NCBI GenBank assembly: GCA_002794785.1
Contig: NBBA01000005.1
Span: 2,071,045-2,135,044, forward strand
Origin: Coniferiporia sulphurascens
Lineage: Eukaryota; Basidiomycota; Agaricomycetes; Hymenochaetales; Hymenochaetaceae
Length of the DNA: 64,000 nucleotides
Direction of reading: 5' to 3'
The translations under genes were made by a program, and so were the position numbers. Below are positions 10,073 through 22,338 of the stretch, in pieces. Under the pieces are notes generated by a model. That model saw only the letters and a list, made by a program, of their open reading frames with translations. It was not told the origin of the DNA and ran no database searches. Numbering within the stretch: the stretch's first letter is position 1; each line of letters begins with the position of its first letter.

Positions 10073-12651
10073 TGTGGTCCATGCTGATGCGGATCTCACC
10101 TCCCCCCCTTTTTTGCCCCTCACGATGAACTGTATCCCATCCACTTTCTTTTGCACGAACGCTGGGTCTTGTTGTCTTGTCTCCTACCTGGCAATCACCT
10201 TGCTAAAACGAACCATTGTATTAATATCCTTATAAAGCCCCGATTCATAGACGTGTCCTAGTGACCGTCCCCCCTTCCTACCTTGTTGTTCGCTCTGCTG
10301 ATCCCGTGCCCGTATCCGTATTCGCATCCTCCATCCTTCTCCGCCTCCTTTATCTCCTCCCTTCCCCGCATTTGTGTGCTATGGATGCTGTCCCATGGCA
10401 GTCTTAATACCCTTTTTGAGACCTCGTCGTACCGTCGTTTCGTCCGTTCGTTCGTCATCCTACATACATGCATCTATTATTATGGGGTATGTGGGGTCTG
10501 CGGCCTCTATTTCCCCACTTTTCATTGTGCTGGCGTGTGCGCCGATCGGGCATGCTTGTCCTGGCGACATTGACTGATGGGTGCCATCTCCTACCCGCTG
10601 TCCGGGGCGCAGAACAAGGACATCTGAGCACACAGGTAATAACAATTGCTTGCCACGGTAGGGTACTTGGAGCTTTGCGGAGGGTCATGCCGAAACTGAA
10701 GGGACGTCCATTGATGACCCCAACTACGTACCGGGCGACTTGGAATACCATAGAACCAAGTGAAAAGGGGACCAGTCCTCGTTGGATGTATTGAGGTCGG
10801 GTAAGGAAGCGGAGTATGTGCCAAACGTCTTCGGGTACTTCAGACAGATGAAACGCTTTGAAGGGAGTCGAGGGACAAAGAGGACGATTTCATTCTCTCC
10901 GAGTAGGGGGATTTTCGGCTTATTGGCAAAGCAAGACACCCTTTTCCCTTTACCGCTGTGACAAGAGGGAACGTAAATTCCGAATGTACGATAGCCCGGA
11001 TGATGGCAGTACAAAGCAGTGCTAAGAACTCCGTGGAATGGTCAAGGGCCCTAGTAACAAACTCGATAGGAAGTGCGGTGAGCGAGTGTGGTTAGCGATC
11101 GGCCATAACGTTCGTCCAATGGTTCCCGGCAAAGTCTTTTCTGATCTGGTGTTCTGCTGCTATGAGTAAGCGCTTACAGAAACTTACTTTCTATGTAGTG
11201 ACAAGCTGTGCTTTTGGAAGTTGAAGCGGATTTGTGCGCTGCACAACTCATTGAATGCAGTTAGCTAGGTACCGTGGGGCAGGTTGGAGGCGTATAAGGT
11301 GGGTGAGACCTCTAGCATCGCTGGTCTGGTCGAAGTGCTACTCGGAGAGGCGCATATTCCGCAGCTGAGGAGTTCCAAAGCTCAGATATTTCATAGTATA
11401 ATTTTCAAGCGCCAACATTGGCCGTCCCAGCGGGGAGGGAGTATTGTCCCATACATAGTATGAGTCTTTAAGGATTAAAGGTCGATACGCCTCCCCTTTT
11501 GGAGCTAACTCCAGTAGTACGGCTTCAGAAATAAATTCAAATCGGAGAACCTTGCGGGGGCGCAAACCTCCCAAGTCAGGACTGAAGTAAGACATTTGAT
11601 TGACCGCCTTCTCAAGCCTCACCCTCGAAAACCATACCACTGTAAGCACATAATATCACTGCGTGTGGGACTGTGGTGGAATTATAGGGAAAACCTCTTA
11701 AGGATGAGACCCAGAACGGTAGCGGGCCAGGTCAAGCCGAACACCCTTTTCACAGCAAGGAGGTTGAGCTTAGCGCAACACAGTAGAGTAGAAAAGTCTT
11801 GAGACTGATAAATTACTTATTGCCTATAAACGGCATTCATTGACCCGGATGTTGATGCACACTCCCTGTTAGGCGTCATTGGGTCGTGGCCGTATGAGGA
11901 TAATTTCTTTTCCGGATGAAACCTGCCGTTTTCTATTCTCCTCGCCCCAGTACAAGCCCATGTCGTCAAGGAGAGAGATTTTTTCGGAAGTGAGCACCTC
12001 CAGAGCAAGTAATACCCATATTTCAACCACACTAGAAAAGTAAGCCGTATCCGAAGAGTCCCAAGGCCATATCGGTCGCGTCGGCGGAGAAAAAGTCCAG
12101 CTGCAGATCGACAAGCTTGCCAAAGAAATCGTGTGTAAAAGGCGACTGAGAGTCATTTGATGCACCTAGGCTTCTATAGAAGCCTAGACATCGCAGGAAA
12201 CTTGAATAGTGAGTAGACAAACCGAAAGACATGGTGCAGCGAGCCGGGCCCACATATCGGTATCGGTGCCGCGGATATAGATCGCAGATAATTGTTTGTC
12301 TTCAATTTTGGGGCACTTTCGTTCGATGCGAGAAGAATACAAGTCATAGTAGCCGCGATGAGAGAAGTTCGAAGGACCCAGCTGTCGTGTTCAATAAATC
12401 TGACCAGATGCAAGTATGTAAACAGGATATTACGAGCCGCGGCAGCAAATTTGAAATTGAAATCCAAAATCGATCGCACGGACACGTGCACTACGAGACG
12501 CGACGCGCTTCTCCACCAGTGGGTGACTTGCTCGTGTTTCTCTCGTGGAGTCGCAGCCTGCTGCCTGCTCCTGACTAACACATTTCAATTCTTGCCACGT
12601 CCTTGCATTTTCTCCATTATTGATGACAACGCTCTGAAAGAATAAGTCCGA
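10073..12651. other. Unassigned 2.6-kb region with minus-strand open stretches
   Basis: No gene could be assembled here. The first few hundred bases look like the 3' flank of the KRE6-like gene, with a pyrimidine-rich tract near 10260-10360. Minus-strand open stretches at 11014-10724, 11649-11338, 12165-11869 and 12581-12174 have ordinary-looking amino-acid composition (for example a hydrophobic stretch at about 12390-12320 and VVEIWVLLALEVLTSEKISL at about 12040-11980), and splice-like signals occur between them. I recognise no family and could not find a junction set that keeps one frame. It may be a poorly conserved gene, a decayed gene or non-coding. The last ~70 bp are the lipase promoter. 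Confidence 0.3.
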
Positions 12652-15234
12652 ATGACATCTAAATGGGAAAGCTACTCGAGGCTCGGGCTAAAGGTCACGT
12701 CAACGGCAACATCGGTCGGGTTTTCTGCAGCGAAGCTGGGAACAAAGTTAGGGGTGAGCCTCTCCGTATTGTATCGATTGTTAGCGGGCCTGAACCAGCC
12801 GCAGTTTGGCATTGCGAGAGGGGTGACATCGACTGCTGCTGGTGTGGCAGGCTACCCATTCGGCGTCGGACCAGTCCTCGGAGGTGCTGGTGAGTGTCCA
12901 TTTCCTCTGTCCTTGAGTATTATAAGCCGACCTCAGGTTTCGCAGTTTCCGTCGTATTCACTCTTGCAGAGCATGTTGCACTTGCGCCTATTCTGTTCGG
13001 CGAGACTCTCACGTCAACGTCACTGGTAGCCGCAGAGTCCTCTATCGACGTTTTTAGTACCATGTTCCCCGGGAGCGATGAGGCATCATTTTCACTCGCC
13101 TCGTTCGCTGCGTTAGTAAAGCGCGAGTGGAACGAACCCGCGTTATGGGAGCAGCTTCCAAAAGAAAGGTACAGCATCACCGAGACTGGACAAGCCTTGA
13201 TTGCCTGGGGCGCACTGCAGGGCGTAACGGATGAATGGAAGGAAAAATGCTGGTTCAAAGTGCTGAAAGAAATTGACGTCAATGACATGGAAGAGAAGTC
13301 AGGCTTAGGAGAGCGAACGATGTCGCGAATCAGGATAACAGGCGATGATATGCTACCTCGCGACGACGGACAAATAATTACAGCTGAGATTGAGGATATG
13401 GATTCGTTGTTAAGCAAGACTAATAATACCCTGCTGGCGCCCACTTCGCCACCTCGGGTTTCTCATTCCAGGCTCAAGGCGAACCTCCGACGACTGTCCA
13501 AAATGGTGCTCGCTGGCTATGGAGGTGCAGGACTCATCTTCTTTGGTGTCTCCTTTACGCCAAAACCACCCGCACCGTCCAGCGCCACCCCGAACCCCTT
13601 GCATGAAAACGCACGGACATTCGAGGAACACACGCTTGCGGATGCTGTTGATGCTTCCGAGCGCGAGGCATCTTCATCATTCCTACATCCTGCACCAGCG
13701 CCCGCGTCTCCAGAGAAGTCATATTCCTGGTGGAACGTACTTCTTGGACGGCATGACCGCGAAATATTCGAAGGATACGCGTTTACGCCCGCTACAGTGC
13801 GTGAGGACCGCCGACGCCGACGACACAAGAGAAATGAGTCGATATCGTCAACGGATAAGGTGCCAACGGCCGTCGTGAGCACAGAGAAGCATATTCCACG
13901 TTACTGGGTGCTAACAGACCATGGACGCCGCCAAGTTGTACTTGTCTTCCGAGGAACAATGTCGGTTAACGAGCTCGCGGTCGACCTTACGTGCGATCCG
14001 GCGCCCTTCGCACCGGCACGCTCTGATGGCTTCCCGGGTGGCGAAGGGGAAGGAGATTCGGATCCGTTTATTGAGATGCCCGGTTCGCTCCCCTTCTTTT
14101 CGGACAACCCGTCTCCATCCCCGAAGTGCGAGCCCGAGGGTAAGGATAGCGAGGAAGAGGGAGAGACATATGATGTACATGGAGGGATTCTGCGCATGTC
14201 TCGTGTAATGGGCGCGAAGGGGAAACCGTTGCACCTCGCGGTTCGACGGGCCCTCTACAAGAACAAAGGATACGGTATGTACGACGGACCCTGAGGAAAT
14301 AGAGCCATGTCTTACATCTCCCAGAGCTTATACTGACAGGGCACAGCCTTGGCGCAGGAGTAGCTGCATTGCTCGCCCTAGTCAGTGATAAGTTCACTGG
14401 ATAAACTCAGAGTCTTACCATTCCTGCAGACATGGGCAAATCCCGAGACGTGTCTCACGGTGCACTCAAGTGGTCTCCCCGTAGGACGAAAGGTGTCTGC
14501 GTATTGCTTCGCTCCTCCGTGCGCATTTATCCTCCCTGGTATTATCAAAATAATGACATTAATGTTCACTTCACAACTCAGCTGCCTCGTCTCACCTGCG
14601 CTTTCCACTCTGTCCAGCAAGCTCATTACATCATTCGTCTATTCGCATGATATTGTTTCTCGGCTCTCCCTCGGTTCTGTGCGCGACATGAATCGCGTTG
14701 CCTCTTGGCTGTGCGAGGCTAACAATGGTCAAGCGGGAAAGATTGCTAGGAAGAGCGGTAAGCAAGAAGGGTATACAGCCGTAACCAAACGCGCCATGAA
14801 ATGGCGTGCAGGGTACGGGAGCCCGGATGACCCAGATTGGGTGCGTTGATTCTGTGACCGGAAGAAAATGACTGACAGTAAGGCTACTCCAGTTCCTCTC
14901 TGTTCGTAAGACACTGGAAGCAAATATGGTCATGGCCGACCTCTTCCCCGCCGGCCGTGTGTTGTGGGCAATACGGGATGGGGATTTGCACCCATCACAC
15001 CGTCTTTCACCCGACACATCGTCAAGCGAGCCGTCATCTGGTGTACCAGCAGACAAGGTGCGCTTGTTTGAAGTCCTCGATGTAGAAAAGATGTTCGGGC
15101 AGATTGTGTTTGCCCGCGACATGTTAAGGCAAGTAATTTTATACAAAGGACATTTGGAGAAATGCTCATTCAAGCCGCCGCACAGTTCACACCTCCCTCA
15201 CCAGTACGATCGTGTTCTACACGAATTATTGTAA
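12652..15234 (+). CDS. Class 3 lipase (diacylglycerol-lipase-like)
   Basis: Exons 12652-12753, 12805-12889, 12937-14274, 14325-14380, 14430-14518, 14582-14840, 14893-15128, 15186-15234 give 737 residues. The lipase_3 core has RYWVLTDHGRRQVVLVFRGT (oxyanion strand), DVHGGI and the nucleophile elbow LILTGHSLGAGVAALLAL with Ser516; SYVYSHD-like text (TSFVYSHDIVSRLS) carries the acid Asp, and HLPHQYDRVLHELL near the end carries a His. This is the pattern of fungal sn-1-specific diacylglycerol-lipase-like proteins. The N terminus has hydrophobic segments (VSVVFTLAEHVALAPILF), so membrane association is likely. The segment 12754-12804 is 51 nt, starts GTGAGC, ends GCAG and has no stop, so it may be spliced or retained without breaking the frame. 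The last intron (15129-15185) appears to use a GC donor, which restores a conserved DMLSSHLPHQYD junction. Confidence 0.88.
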
Positions 15235-15499
15235 AGCTGTTGTGCATTAAATCGCATCATTCCTACAGTATCCGCGCGCACTGTATCCTTACACTACTCT
15301 CGGACGCATCCCTGCACTACTCTTTTTGTCTTGTAGCATAGCTCATTGCATGTAGAACCCTGTTGTATGTAGAACTGTTTCTAATAATATAGTAGATCAA
15401 GACGCTCAGGCAAGGGCCAGGGCTGGCATGAACGGAACCCACAAGCAGTAGGCAGGTGCGAATCCCATGGAGGATGTGCACCATAAGACCGACAGGATG

Positions 15500-15939
15500 T
15501 CAATCCTGGTCTGTTTGATCTCTTGGACGATACCGTATGCCACGGTCATTAAGTTCCTGCTCAACATCGTCGGGTATCCGACCCTTCACGCGTACGGCAT
15601 ACATCCCACGTACGTATTTCGCTGTATGACAAGACCATTTGCCATAGAAATAAGGAAATAAGACACAAGAAAAGGGTGAAGATACGCACACGTCCGCTGC
15701 CAGCGTGCAACCCAGCTCGTCTCGGGATCGATGACGGCGACGACGCCGTCAAAGTGTGTCGTCGTGCATGATAGCACACGGTCTTGCGACTGTTTCATCT
15801 GCATAACTTCTTCGCAGTTCGGGCACCCATTCCGCCGAAAGTCTATAGGGCTCTGGATAATCGAGCACAGAAGGCAGGCGCGCAGCTGGCGTGCGCGAGC
15901 GTTCGACGGGATCAGGGCGGCAGGCTGAGCGTCGGCCAT
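15500..15939 (-). CDS. SPT4: Transcription elongation factor Spt4
   Basis: Two exons (15939-15690, 15621-15500) give 123 residues, the usual length for Spt4. The zinc-finger core is plain: LRACLLCSIIQ, then GCPNCEEVM, giving the four cysteines, followed by SCTTTHFDGVVAVIDP and SWVARWQRTSKYVRGMYAVRV, with RGIRYRPRDQ near the C terminus. Spt4 pairs with Spt5 to form DSIF on elongating RNA polymerase II and also helps at heterochromatin. The junction T|CG makes the Ser of WQRTSKYVRG; the donor is GTGCGT. The gene is head to head with HEM25 across 127 bp. Confidence 0.95.
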
Positions 15940-16066
15940 GGTGGTGGTTGAGCTACGAGTACTAGAAAGACGCGGCGCGGATGTACAAAACGGGATTTAT
16001 TTCTAAGTCGAATTTGGGTTGAGATATCCTCTTACTCACCGCTACCACTGGCAGCAACCGCCACAT
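15940..16066. promoter_or_regulatory. Short divergent promoter, SPT4 / HEM25
   Basis: Only 127 bp separate the SPT4 ATG at 15939 and the HEM25 ATG at 16067, so both core promoters must lie here or inside the 5' ends. No TATA-like box was seen. Confidence 0.5.
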
Positions 16067-17457
16067 ATGAGCAATGTCGGGCAGCACCTGCTGTCGGGTT
16101 TGTCCTTTCTATGCATATAAATTATATTGCGTTTTATTGATAATAATGCAGGCGGGCTCTCGGGGCTAGCCTCAACCATTTTCTTGCAGCCGTGTCAGTA
16201 CCTCTCCTCTCTGAATTTGTCATACGCGTCGTACTTATAATTCCGTATTCTTAGTTGACCTCTTAAAAACGCGTATCCAGCAGACTGATGGCCGCCTGGA
16301 TAGCCGGTTTGTACCTCCCTACATGTCCTCGTTTATCTGTCTTGTTCAATCGCGCCCTCTCAAGACAGAGAGTCAGCGTGTTCCGGGTTGCTCGGGACGT
16401 CATTGCCGCCGATGGTGCAGCGGGCTTGTGGAGGGGTACTGTACCTTCGCTATTCAGGTGAGCAGTCCTATTCCCTCTGCCTTGGGTCTGTATTAAAGTA
16501 ACGAATTTTTTTCTTCCCAAGAAATGTGCCAGGCGTAGCCCTGTACATGACTTCTCTTAGTCACGCACGGATGGCTATGGCCAAGACGCCGTACTTCGTC
16601 ATTGCTCCACTAGCTTTAGATGGTTCTTCCCAGTCTGGCTCCGTGCTCCCCAAGCTTTCGACCCAGGGGAATCTGCTCGCCGGAGCCGTGACGCGTGTCG
16701 CGGTCGGTTTCGTGCTCAATCCCTTCTCCGTTCTCAAGGCGCGCTTCGAGGTAATTGTACTTCACCCTTTCTTCCATATTATGTCTAACTGCGACAAAAC
16801 CATTATTAGAGCAACATCTATAGCTCGCGGTACAATTCGTTCCCGCGCGCATTTGCCTCACTTGTCCGCTCGGGACCTGGTGAGATATTTAAAGGTTTTA
16901 TCCCATCCGCTATGCGCGATGCTCCCTATGCTGGCATTTTCGTAGCTGTGTACGAGAGTATAAAGCGCCGGACATGTAAGAGCGTTTTTAAACTTGTATT
17001 CGGTCGTTGAAGTTAATAGCTTTCTTTTGTCAGCCCATATTACTCAGTCATCCTCTGTTCTGTCGTCGACTGGGGTGCATACGTTGTCTGCTGCGAGCGC
17101 GGGAGCGATAGCGACCCTCGTAACACATCCATTTGACGTCATAAAGGTCTGATTCTTCTTACTCAATGTTCCCGGGTGCTCATGGTGAAGTAATTAGACT
17201 AAAGTGCAGGTCCGGCAAGAGGACCGATACCATGGTCTCCGACGAACAGTTCGAACCATCTGGGAGGTCTGTCCGTCCCCTACGCTTTTGTTCTATTTTG
17301 TGCTCATCGTAGTCTATATAAGCAACGCGGAGTTTCTGGCTTCTTCGATGGTGCTGTGCTTCGCGCATCTCGTAAAGTGCTCAGCTCTACGATCGCATGG
17401 GCGGTATACGAGGGGATGCTCATGGTATTGTATGACGGGGATGGACGGACCCATTAA
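16067..17457 (+). CDS. HEM25: Mitochondrial glycine carrier, SLC25A38/Hem25 type
   Basis: Nine exons (16067-16097, 16152-16193, 16255-16306, 16365-16457, 16522-16750, 16810-16975, 17034-17146, 17210-17266, 17323-17457) give 305 residues, normal for a six-helix mitochondrial carrier. Carrier repeats show as LLSGGLSGLASTIFLQPFDLLKTRIQQ, a second repeat around VLKARFESNIYSSRYNSF, and a third ending THPFDVIKVRQ. The QPFDLLKTR form of the first signature and the overall spacing point to SLC25A38/Hem25, which brings glycine into mitochondria for the first step of haem synthesis. The acceptor of intron 3 is ambiguous: 16365 is used here; a later AG at 16376 would also keep the frame. The gene starts 127 bp from SPT4 and runs tail to tail with the acyl-CoA dehydrogenase gene. 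Confidence 0.9.
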
Positions 17458-17600
17458 CAGACTTATTTTCTTTTTTGTTTGGCTTGTTTGTGTTTACGAT
17501 ATTCCCGAAATACTGATCCTCACTCCATTAACCATCATTTTTCAGACATCTACGCATTGTGTTCGTTGTTGTGCATGCTCAATAAATTAATATGATACAC

Positions 17601-19321
17601 TCATGAGTATTCCTTCTGGATGAATTTAGCAATTGTTTGCAGTTGAATGTTAGATGTCCCTTCGTAGATTGCTCCCTGTAATATCGTCAATGTGAGCTCT
17701 CGAACAAAAAAATCATAAACACGTACGATCTTTGAGTCTCTCCAGTACTTCTCAATCCCCGTCTCCCGCGTAAAGCCGACCCCGCCAGCCCACTCGATGG
17801 CCGCACCACTTACACGTTGTGCTACTTGACTCGCGGCAAGTTTCGCCATAGCCGCCTCCTTCGCGAAGCTCCGACCCTCTTCCTTTCGTCGTGCAGCGTT
17901 GTATATGAGTAAGCGCGCACCGGCGATGTCTGTTGCAGCTTGTGCAATCTGGAACGCCATGCCCTGGAAGGTACCTACGGGTTGCCCGAATTGTACGCGC
18001 TGGTAGGTGTATGGTACGGCCTTGTCGAAGGCGCCCTGAGCAAGACCAATCATCTGAGCAGCGATACCGATGCGACCTACAATGTCACATTAGCTCGGTA
18101 ATTTGATTGAATTATTCAACGCAAGTACCCTCGTTTAAACATTCGATGGCAATCTAAAAATAAACGTATTAGGCGTCTTCTACCAAACGGAGAACATACG
18201 TAATACGAACCTTGTATCCTTGTCCGATACCACCAATAACGTTTTCAGCCGGAACTTTCAGGTCATCGAAATTGAGTGTGCAAGTTGAGGATGCGCGGAT
18301 GCCGAGCTTCTGCTCTTTCTTCGCAATCTGTATCCCCATGTCTTTCGTCGCGGCAAAGCATGTTATCCCCTTGTACCCCTTGCTCGGATCCACCTGTCAT
18401 GGCATAATTGAGACATGTCTATCTCATAGTCACAGTTTGTGCCCAATGAATAAGGACGTACATTAGCGAATATGAGGAACACCTCGGCTTCATAGGAGTT
18501 GGTGATCCACATCTTTGATCCGTTAATTATCCAGTGGTCTCCTTGCTTAGTTGCTCTTGTTTGTAGTGCGAACGCGTCGGACCCAGACGCAGGTTCAGAG
18601 AGGCAGAAAGACCCAACCTATCTCAGAGTATTTAGAAAGAGAGAAATACAGGGTAGTCAGTATGACGTACACTTCCTTCTGCAAGCATACTTAAGAACTT
18701 CTCTTTCTGTTCTTTCGTCCCGTGCGTTCTGAATATCGTATTTACGAGTGTGTTGTGGACGTCACACAATACGGAAACGGAGGGGTCGACCTTCGCCAAT
18801 TCTTCAATAGCGATGATGGCGGCGGTAAAGGAGGCTTCGGATCCGCCGTAATCTGCTGGCGTTTCAATCCCCATTAACTTCAGGGCGCACATCAGTTAAC
18901 CAAATAACAGTGACGAGAAAGTATGTTGAACGTACCCCTTGCTCGTACAAGCCTTTAATGATTTCCGGGTCCATCATCTCGTTCTCGTCCATCTCGCGTA
19001 CCTTCGGGCCTACCACCTCAGTGGAGAATCTCCTCACTGCAGAGACGATAAAGATACATGTGAAATAGATTCAAAATACAAAAAGTATTTACCGGCTTCT
19101 TGTAGCATGAGCTCTTCGTCTGTGAACGTGTCGAGCGAGTTCAACGGGCCTTCCGCTCGAGAAACGCGCGTCGTGGAGAAAGAGCACGAAGCGCTCTGTC
19201 TGTGTGCGTACCTTCAGAACGTGATTGTACCTATCTGAAATCTTGGGACTCACCTAAGGCTCGTCTGCGCCGTTCGTGCAAGCCTCAGAGGGCGTGCGGC
19301 TCGGATGGCGGAACGAAGCAT
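17601..19321 (-). CDS. Short/branched-chain acyl-CoA dehydrogenase, mitochondrial
   Basis: Read on the minus strand from [19 protein letters not shown], an arginine-rich mitochondrial presequence followed by a CSFSTTR stretch likely near the cleavage site. The mature part has the acyl-CoA dehydrogenase N domain ([20 protein letters not shown]), the FAD/substrate segment ending [33 protein letters not shown], and the C-terminal helix domain ([32 protein letters not shown]). The catalytic base is expected in [18 protein letters not shown] (Glu of YEGTS). The pattern fits the ACADS/ACADSB group that starts mitochondrial beta-oxidation of short or branched acyl-CoAs; exact chain preference cannot be read. 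At least six short introns interrupt it. It ends KFIQKEYS at 17601. It is head to head with ARL2. Confidence 0.92.
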
Positions 19322-19569
19322 ATTCGGGAAGGTGTATGTATCGGAGTAAGATGAAAGGTCGCGGTATTTTATAGCAATCGTAAGCTCGTCAACGACGGTA
19401 GGATGACTGTAGCTTTGAGACCGTCTGTGACCTACGAGAGCCGCCCGGGTTCCGACTATACGAGCAGCATGTGGGGGAATCCGAATGAGGCAGTCCTTAA
19501 TTCACATGCTTATGCCGGCACTGATTTGATAAACAGGACCCTGGATCTGCTTGATCAGCAACCATCATC

Positions 19570-20393
19570 ATGGGTCTCCTCACGATTATTCGAAAAAATA
19601 GGATGAAAGAGAGGGAGATGCGCATCTTGTTCCTGTAAACACTCTCACCATCGCCCTGAAAATTAGTTCTTATGAGACCTCATTGTCAAAAGTGGCCTAG
19701 ACAACGCGGGAAAGACGACAATTCTCAAGAAACTGAACGATGAAGATGTCATGTCTGTTAGCCCGACACTAGGATTCAACATTAAAACATTCGTTCATGG
19801 ACGGTAGGCGCTATAACGGCTGACCTACCCGAGAACAATTCACTAACAATATACCTACAGATATACACTAAATATCTGTGAGTCAACCACAGCTCGCTAC
19901 TAAAATCTCAAGTTCTTAATCGCTACCGGCTAGGGGATGTCGGCGGCCAAAGAACCCTCCGTCCTTACTGGAGAAATTACTTTGAACAGACGGACGCTAT
20001 CGTGTGGGTCGTTGACTCTGGGGACAGACTGCGCATGTCTGATTGCAAAGGAGAGCTACACAAACTACTTACAGAAGACGTCAGAACATTTTATTTCCTT
20101 GGCTCATCTCCAGTGATCTTATATTTCATATGAAGCGCCTAGCAGGTGCATCTCTACTCATATTTGCGAACAAGCAAGACATACAAGGCTCGATGTCCGA
20201 GGCAGAGATCCGTGATGTGCTCGATCTATCTTCTATACGGTCGCACAACTGGCGCATTCTACCCTGCAGCGCGATGACGGGAAAGAACCTCGTGGAGGGC
20301 CTTGACTGGGTCGTCGGAGATATTGCAAGGAGGCTGTACTACAGCACAACAGTCGTACAGGAGACACCCAGCCACACTGTGACCGTCCCCTAG
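19570..20393 (+). CDS. ARL2: ARF-like small GTPase Arl2
   Basis: Exons 19570-19634, 19693-19803, 19861-19877, 19934-20079 and 20136-20393 give 198 residues. It begins [20 protein letters not shown], with the Arl2 start MGLL, then P-loop GLDNAGKTT, switch [28 protein letters not shown] and the SAMTG guanine-base motif. Arl2 acts with tubulin cofactor D in microtubule biogenesis and has mitochondrial roles; the fungal orthologues are Cin4 (yeast) and Alp41 (fission yeast). The third exon is only 17 nt and carries YTLNI, completed by the split Trp of WDVGG. The C terminus (about 15 residues, [18 protein letters not shown]) is longer than the animal form. Confidence 0.94.
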
Positions 20394-20679
20394 GACCTCC
20401 CACGACTCCCCGGCCGTTCCCAGCATAAAAAAATACAACGTATCCAGTTCAATTGCCAGCCATGACATACTAGGCACTACAATTAGATGTGTACATGTAC
20501 TTCTAGTTCTAGATATACGAGGAGGGTGTCCGTGTCCGTTTATAAAGTACAGTTAAACGCCAGAAATGAAACAGGGACTCGAAGGCAATTAGACGAGGCG
20601 ACCACAAGACAAAACAAAAATGCCAGGAGAGTGTTCCAGAGAAGCTAGCTCTAGAAAGACGAACATCTCAGATAAATTT

Positions 20680-21888
20680 TCAAGGTGGTGACGTCTTGGA
20701 TGGCATGCCAGTAAAGTCTTCCATCCCAAACCAGGATGGAATCTGCAACCACACGCGCTCACGAGCGGCCTTTACTGATTGCGCAAAGTCCATTTTGCAC
20801 GCTGCACAGATTTTGAGGCTGCAGAACTGTGTTCCATCGGAAAAATCCGTGCGGGACATCATATCCGCTGCTTGGGTGAGCGAAAAAAGAGGGTCGCAAT
20901 CACGTCCATTCGCAAGTCCGCCGATGCTACGCAGCAGGTTCAACATAATAAAATAAAATGACTCGCGACACACACGCCCGCCATCTTGTTCACGGTTATG
21001 ACAGTCCTCTGCTGGCTCGCGATTGCTCAGTTCGTCTTCGATAAACGTTGCGATGACGCGCTGGGCACGCTCACGTCCTAGGAGAGCAACTCGCAAATCG
21101 TCCAGCGAAAGATATATAGCTTTTGCCTCCGGACCAGCATCATCGATCCTTCGTTTTATGGGCCCTTCGGATTTGGAATTGAGTACACCGGCAACGATCT
21201 TAGATGGTCCATAGCGACAGAGATCATAAAAAGCGCAAGGGAGAACGTTGGTGATTCCCATCTCGCGAGCGAAGTTGATGACATGAATTGGATGAGCAAA
21301 CCGTGCGCGGGGACTATATCGGCCAAAGGTGTCCGTCGCCTCGACCTCCCGAGAATCCCAGGAGGCGAGAGTACAAGGCCAGTCGATCATCAGGCGGTTG
21401 GCGCAGCGTTCACGCAGATGTTCGACAAAGTACTTTGTCGAGAGCCGTAATACAGCAGACACGTATTTGAAGTCTGAAGCAGAGAGTTGCCTTAGGTACC
21501 TTAGGTGGTGTTAAATTATTCTGGAACAAGGAACATATTATTAATGGCAAACTCACAGTCCGTCGTACAAAGCCTTTAGCAAGTACCACAAATCTGTGGG
21601 CTGGTCGTGCACCTCGATGATATGACACTCTTCGAACGTGACTTCGTCTGGAGGTTGAGGTATCGACAGCAAGTCCTCAAACACATCAGAATGGCGCTCG
21701 AGAACCCCGCGGTGCACCTTAAAGGCGACATTCCCAGCAAGGAGAATAACGTTCCCGTCTTTGAACCAAAAATCTGCCTGTCTTGTTCCCGCGCAAAGCG
21801 AATTGGATTCGTTGGGCGTCGAGGGACCCGTGCCAACCAACGTAGGGGAGACGCTGCAAGATGCGCTGCAGGCGAGATCGACGAGCAT
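20680..21888 (-). CDS. BTB/POZ domain protein of Agaricomycete type (splice phase unresolved)
   Basis: The first block starts at ATG 21888 and carries the BTB core: ADFWFKDGNVILLAGNVAFKVHRGVLERHSDVF, then WYLLKALYDGL (shown in parts of the fold). The second block (about 21490-20680) continues with SASDFKYVSAVLRLSTKYFV and a C-terminal region ending in a Cys-containing stretch (FCSLKICAACKMDF). Mushroom-forming fungi have many such BTB proteins, usually with unknown partners. The obvious donor (GTGAGT at 21556) leaves two bases of overhang, but every acceptor I find in the intervening ~70 bp (at 21489, 21498 and near 21472) needs one base, so the two halves do not join in frame. It may contain a frameshift, a missed micro-exon or a non-canonical site. 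Confidence 0.7.
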
Positions 21889-22338
21889 TTTTAGGATAGA
21901 AATAAATACGTTTGAAAAGCAGGAAAAAGCAAAGAAAGGTAGAACAAAACAGAACGGATGGCCGTTGCCTCGAATAAATACGAGACAAAGGCACAGCTCC
22001 AGCCCATACTCCGGCGACTCGGATGTTCAGTGGTGCTGGCCAGTCCTAGACAAAACTTGATACGGAGGCTGGACTCGCTAGGAGGGTAGTCCGGTAGTCC
22101 GAGGCGCTGACAACAAGAGCTGGTTGTAGCTTTTGTCGGAATTGTCTTGATGCGGTGAATTCAGAGACTTGAGCTTGGATCCCTGCCAGGAAAACTCGAA
22201 TTTGTGGGCACTGATGATGCGCGATTTAGTTAGCGCCTAGGACTAACTAAGCGCTGTGAGATGTGACTGACCTTAAGCTTGCTGTTAGCTGACCTTTTGC
22301 AGTCATCATCTTTTTTGCCCATTCTGTCTACTTCCTTA
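21889..22338. promoter_or_regulatory. Divergent promoter region, BTB gene / O-fucosyltransferase-like gene
   Basis: 450 bp between two head-to-head ATGs. No coding segment was recognised. An A-rich stretch lies next to the BTB start. Confidence 0.4.
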
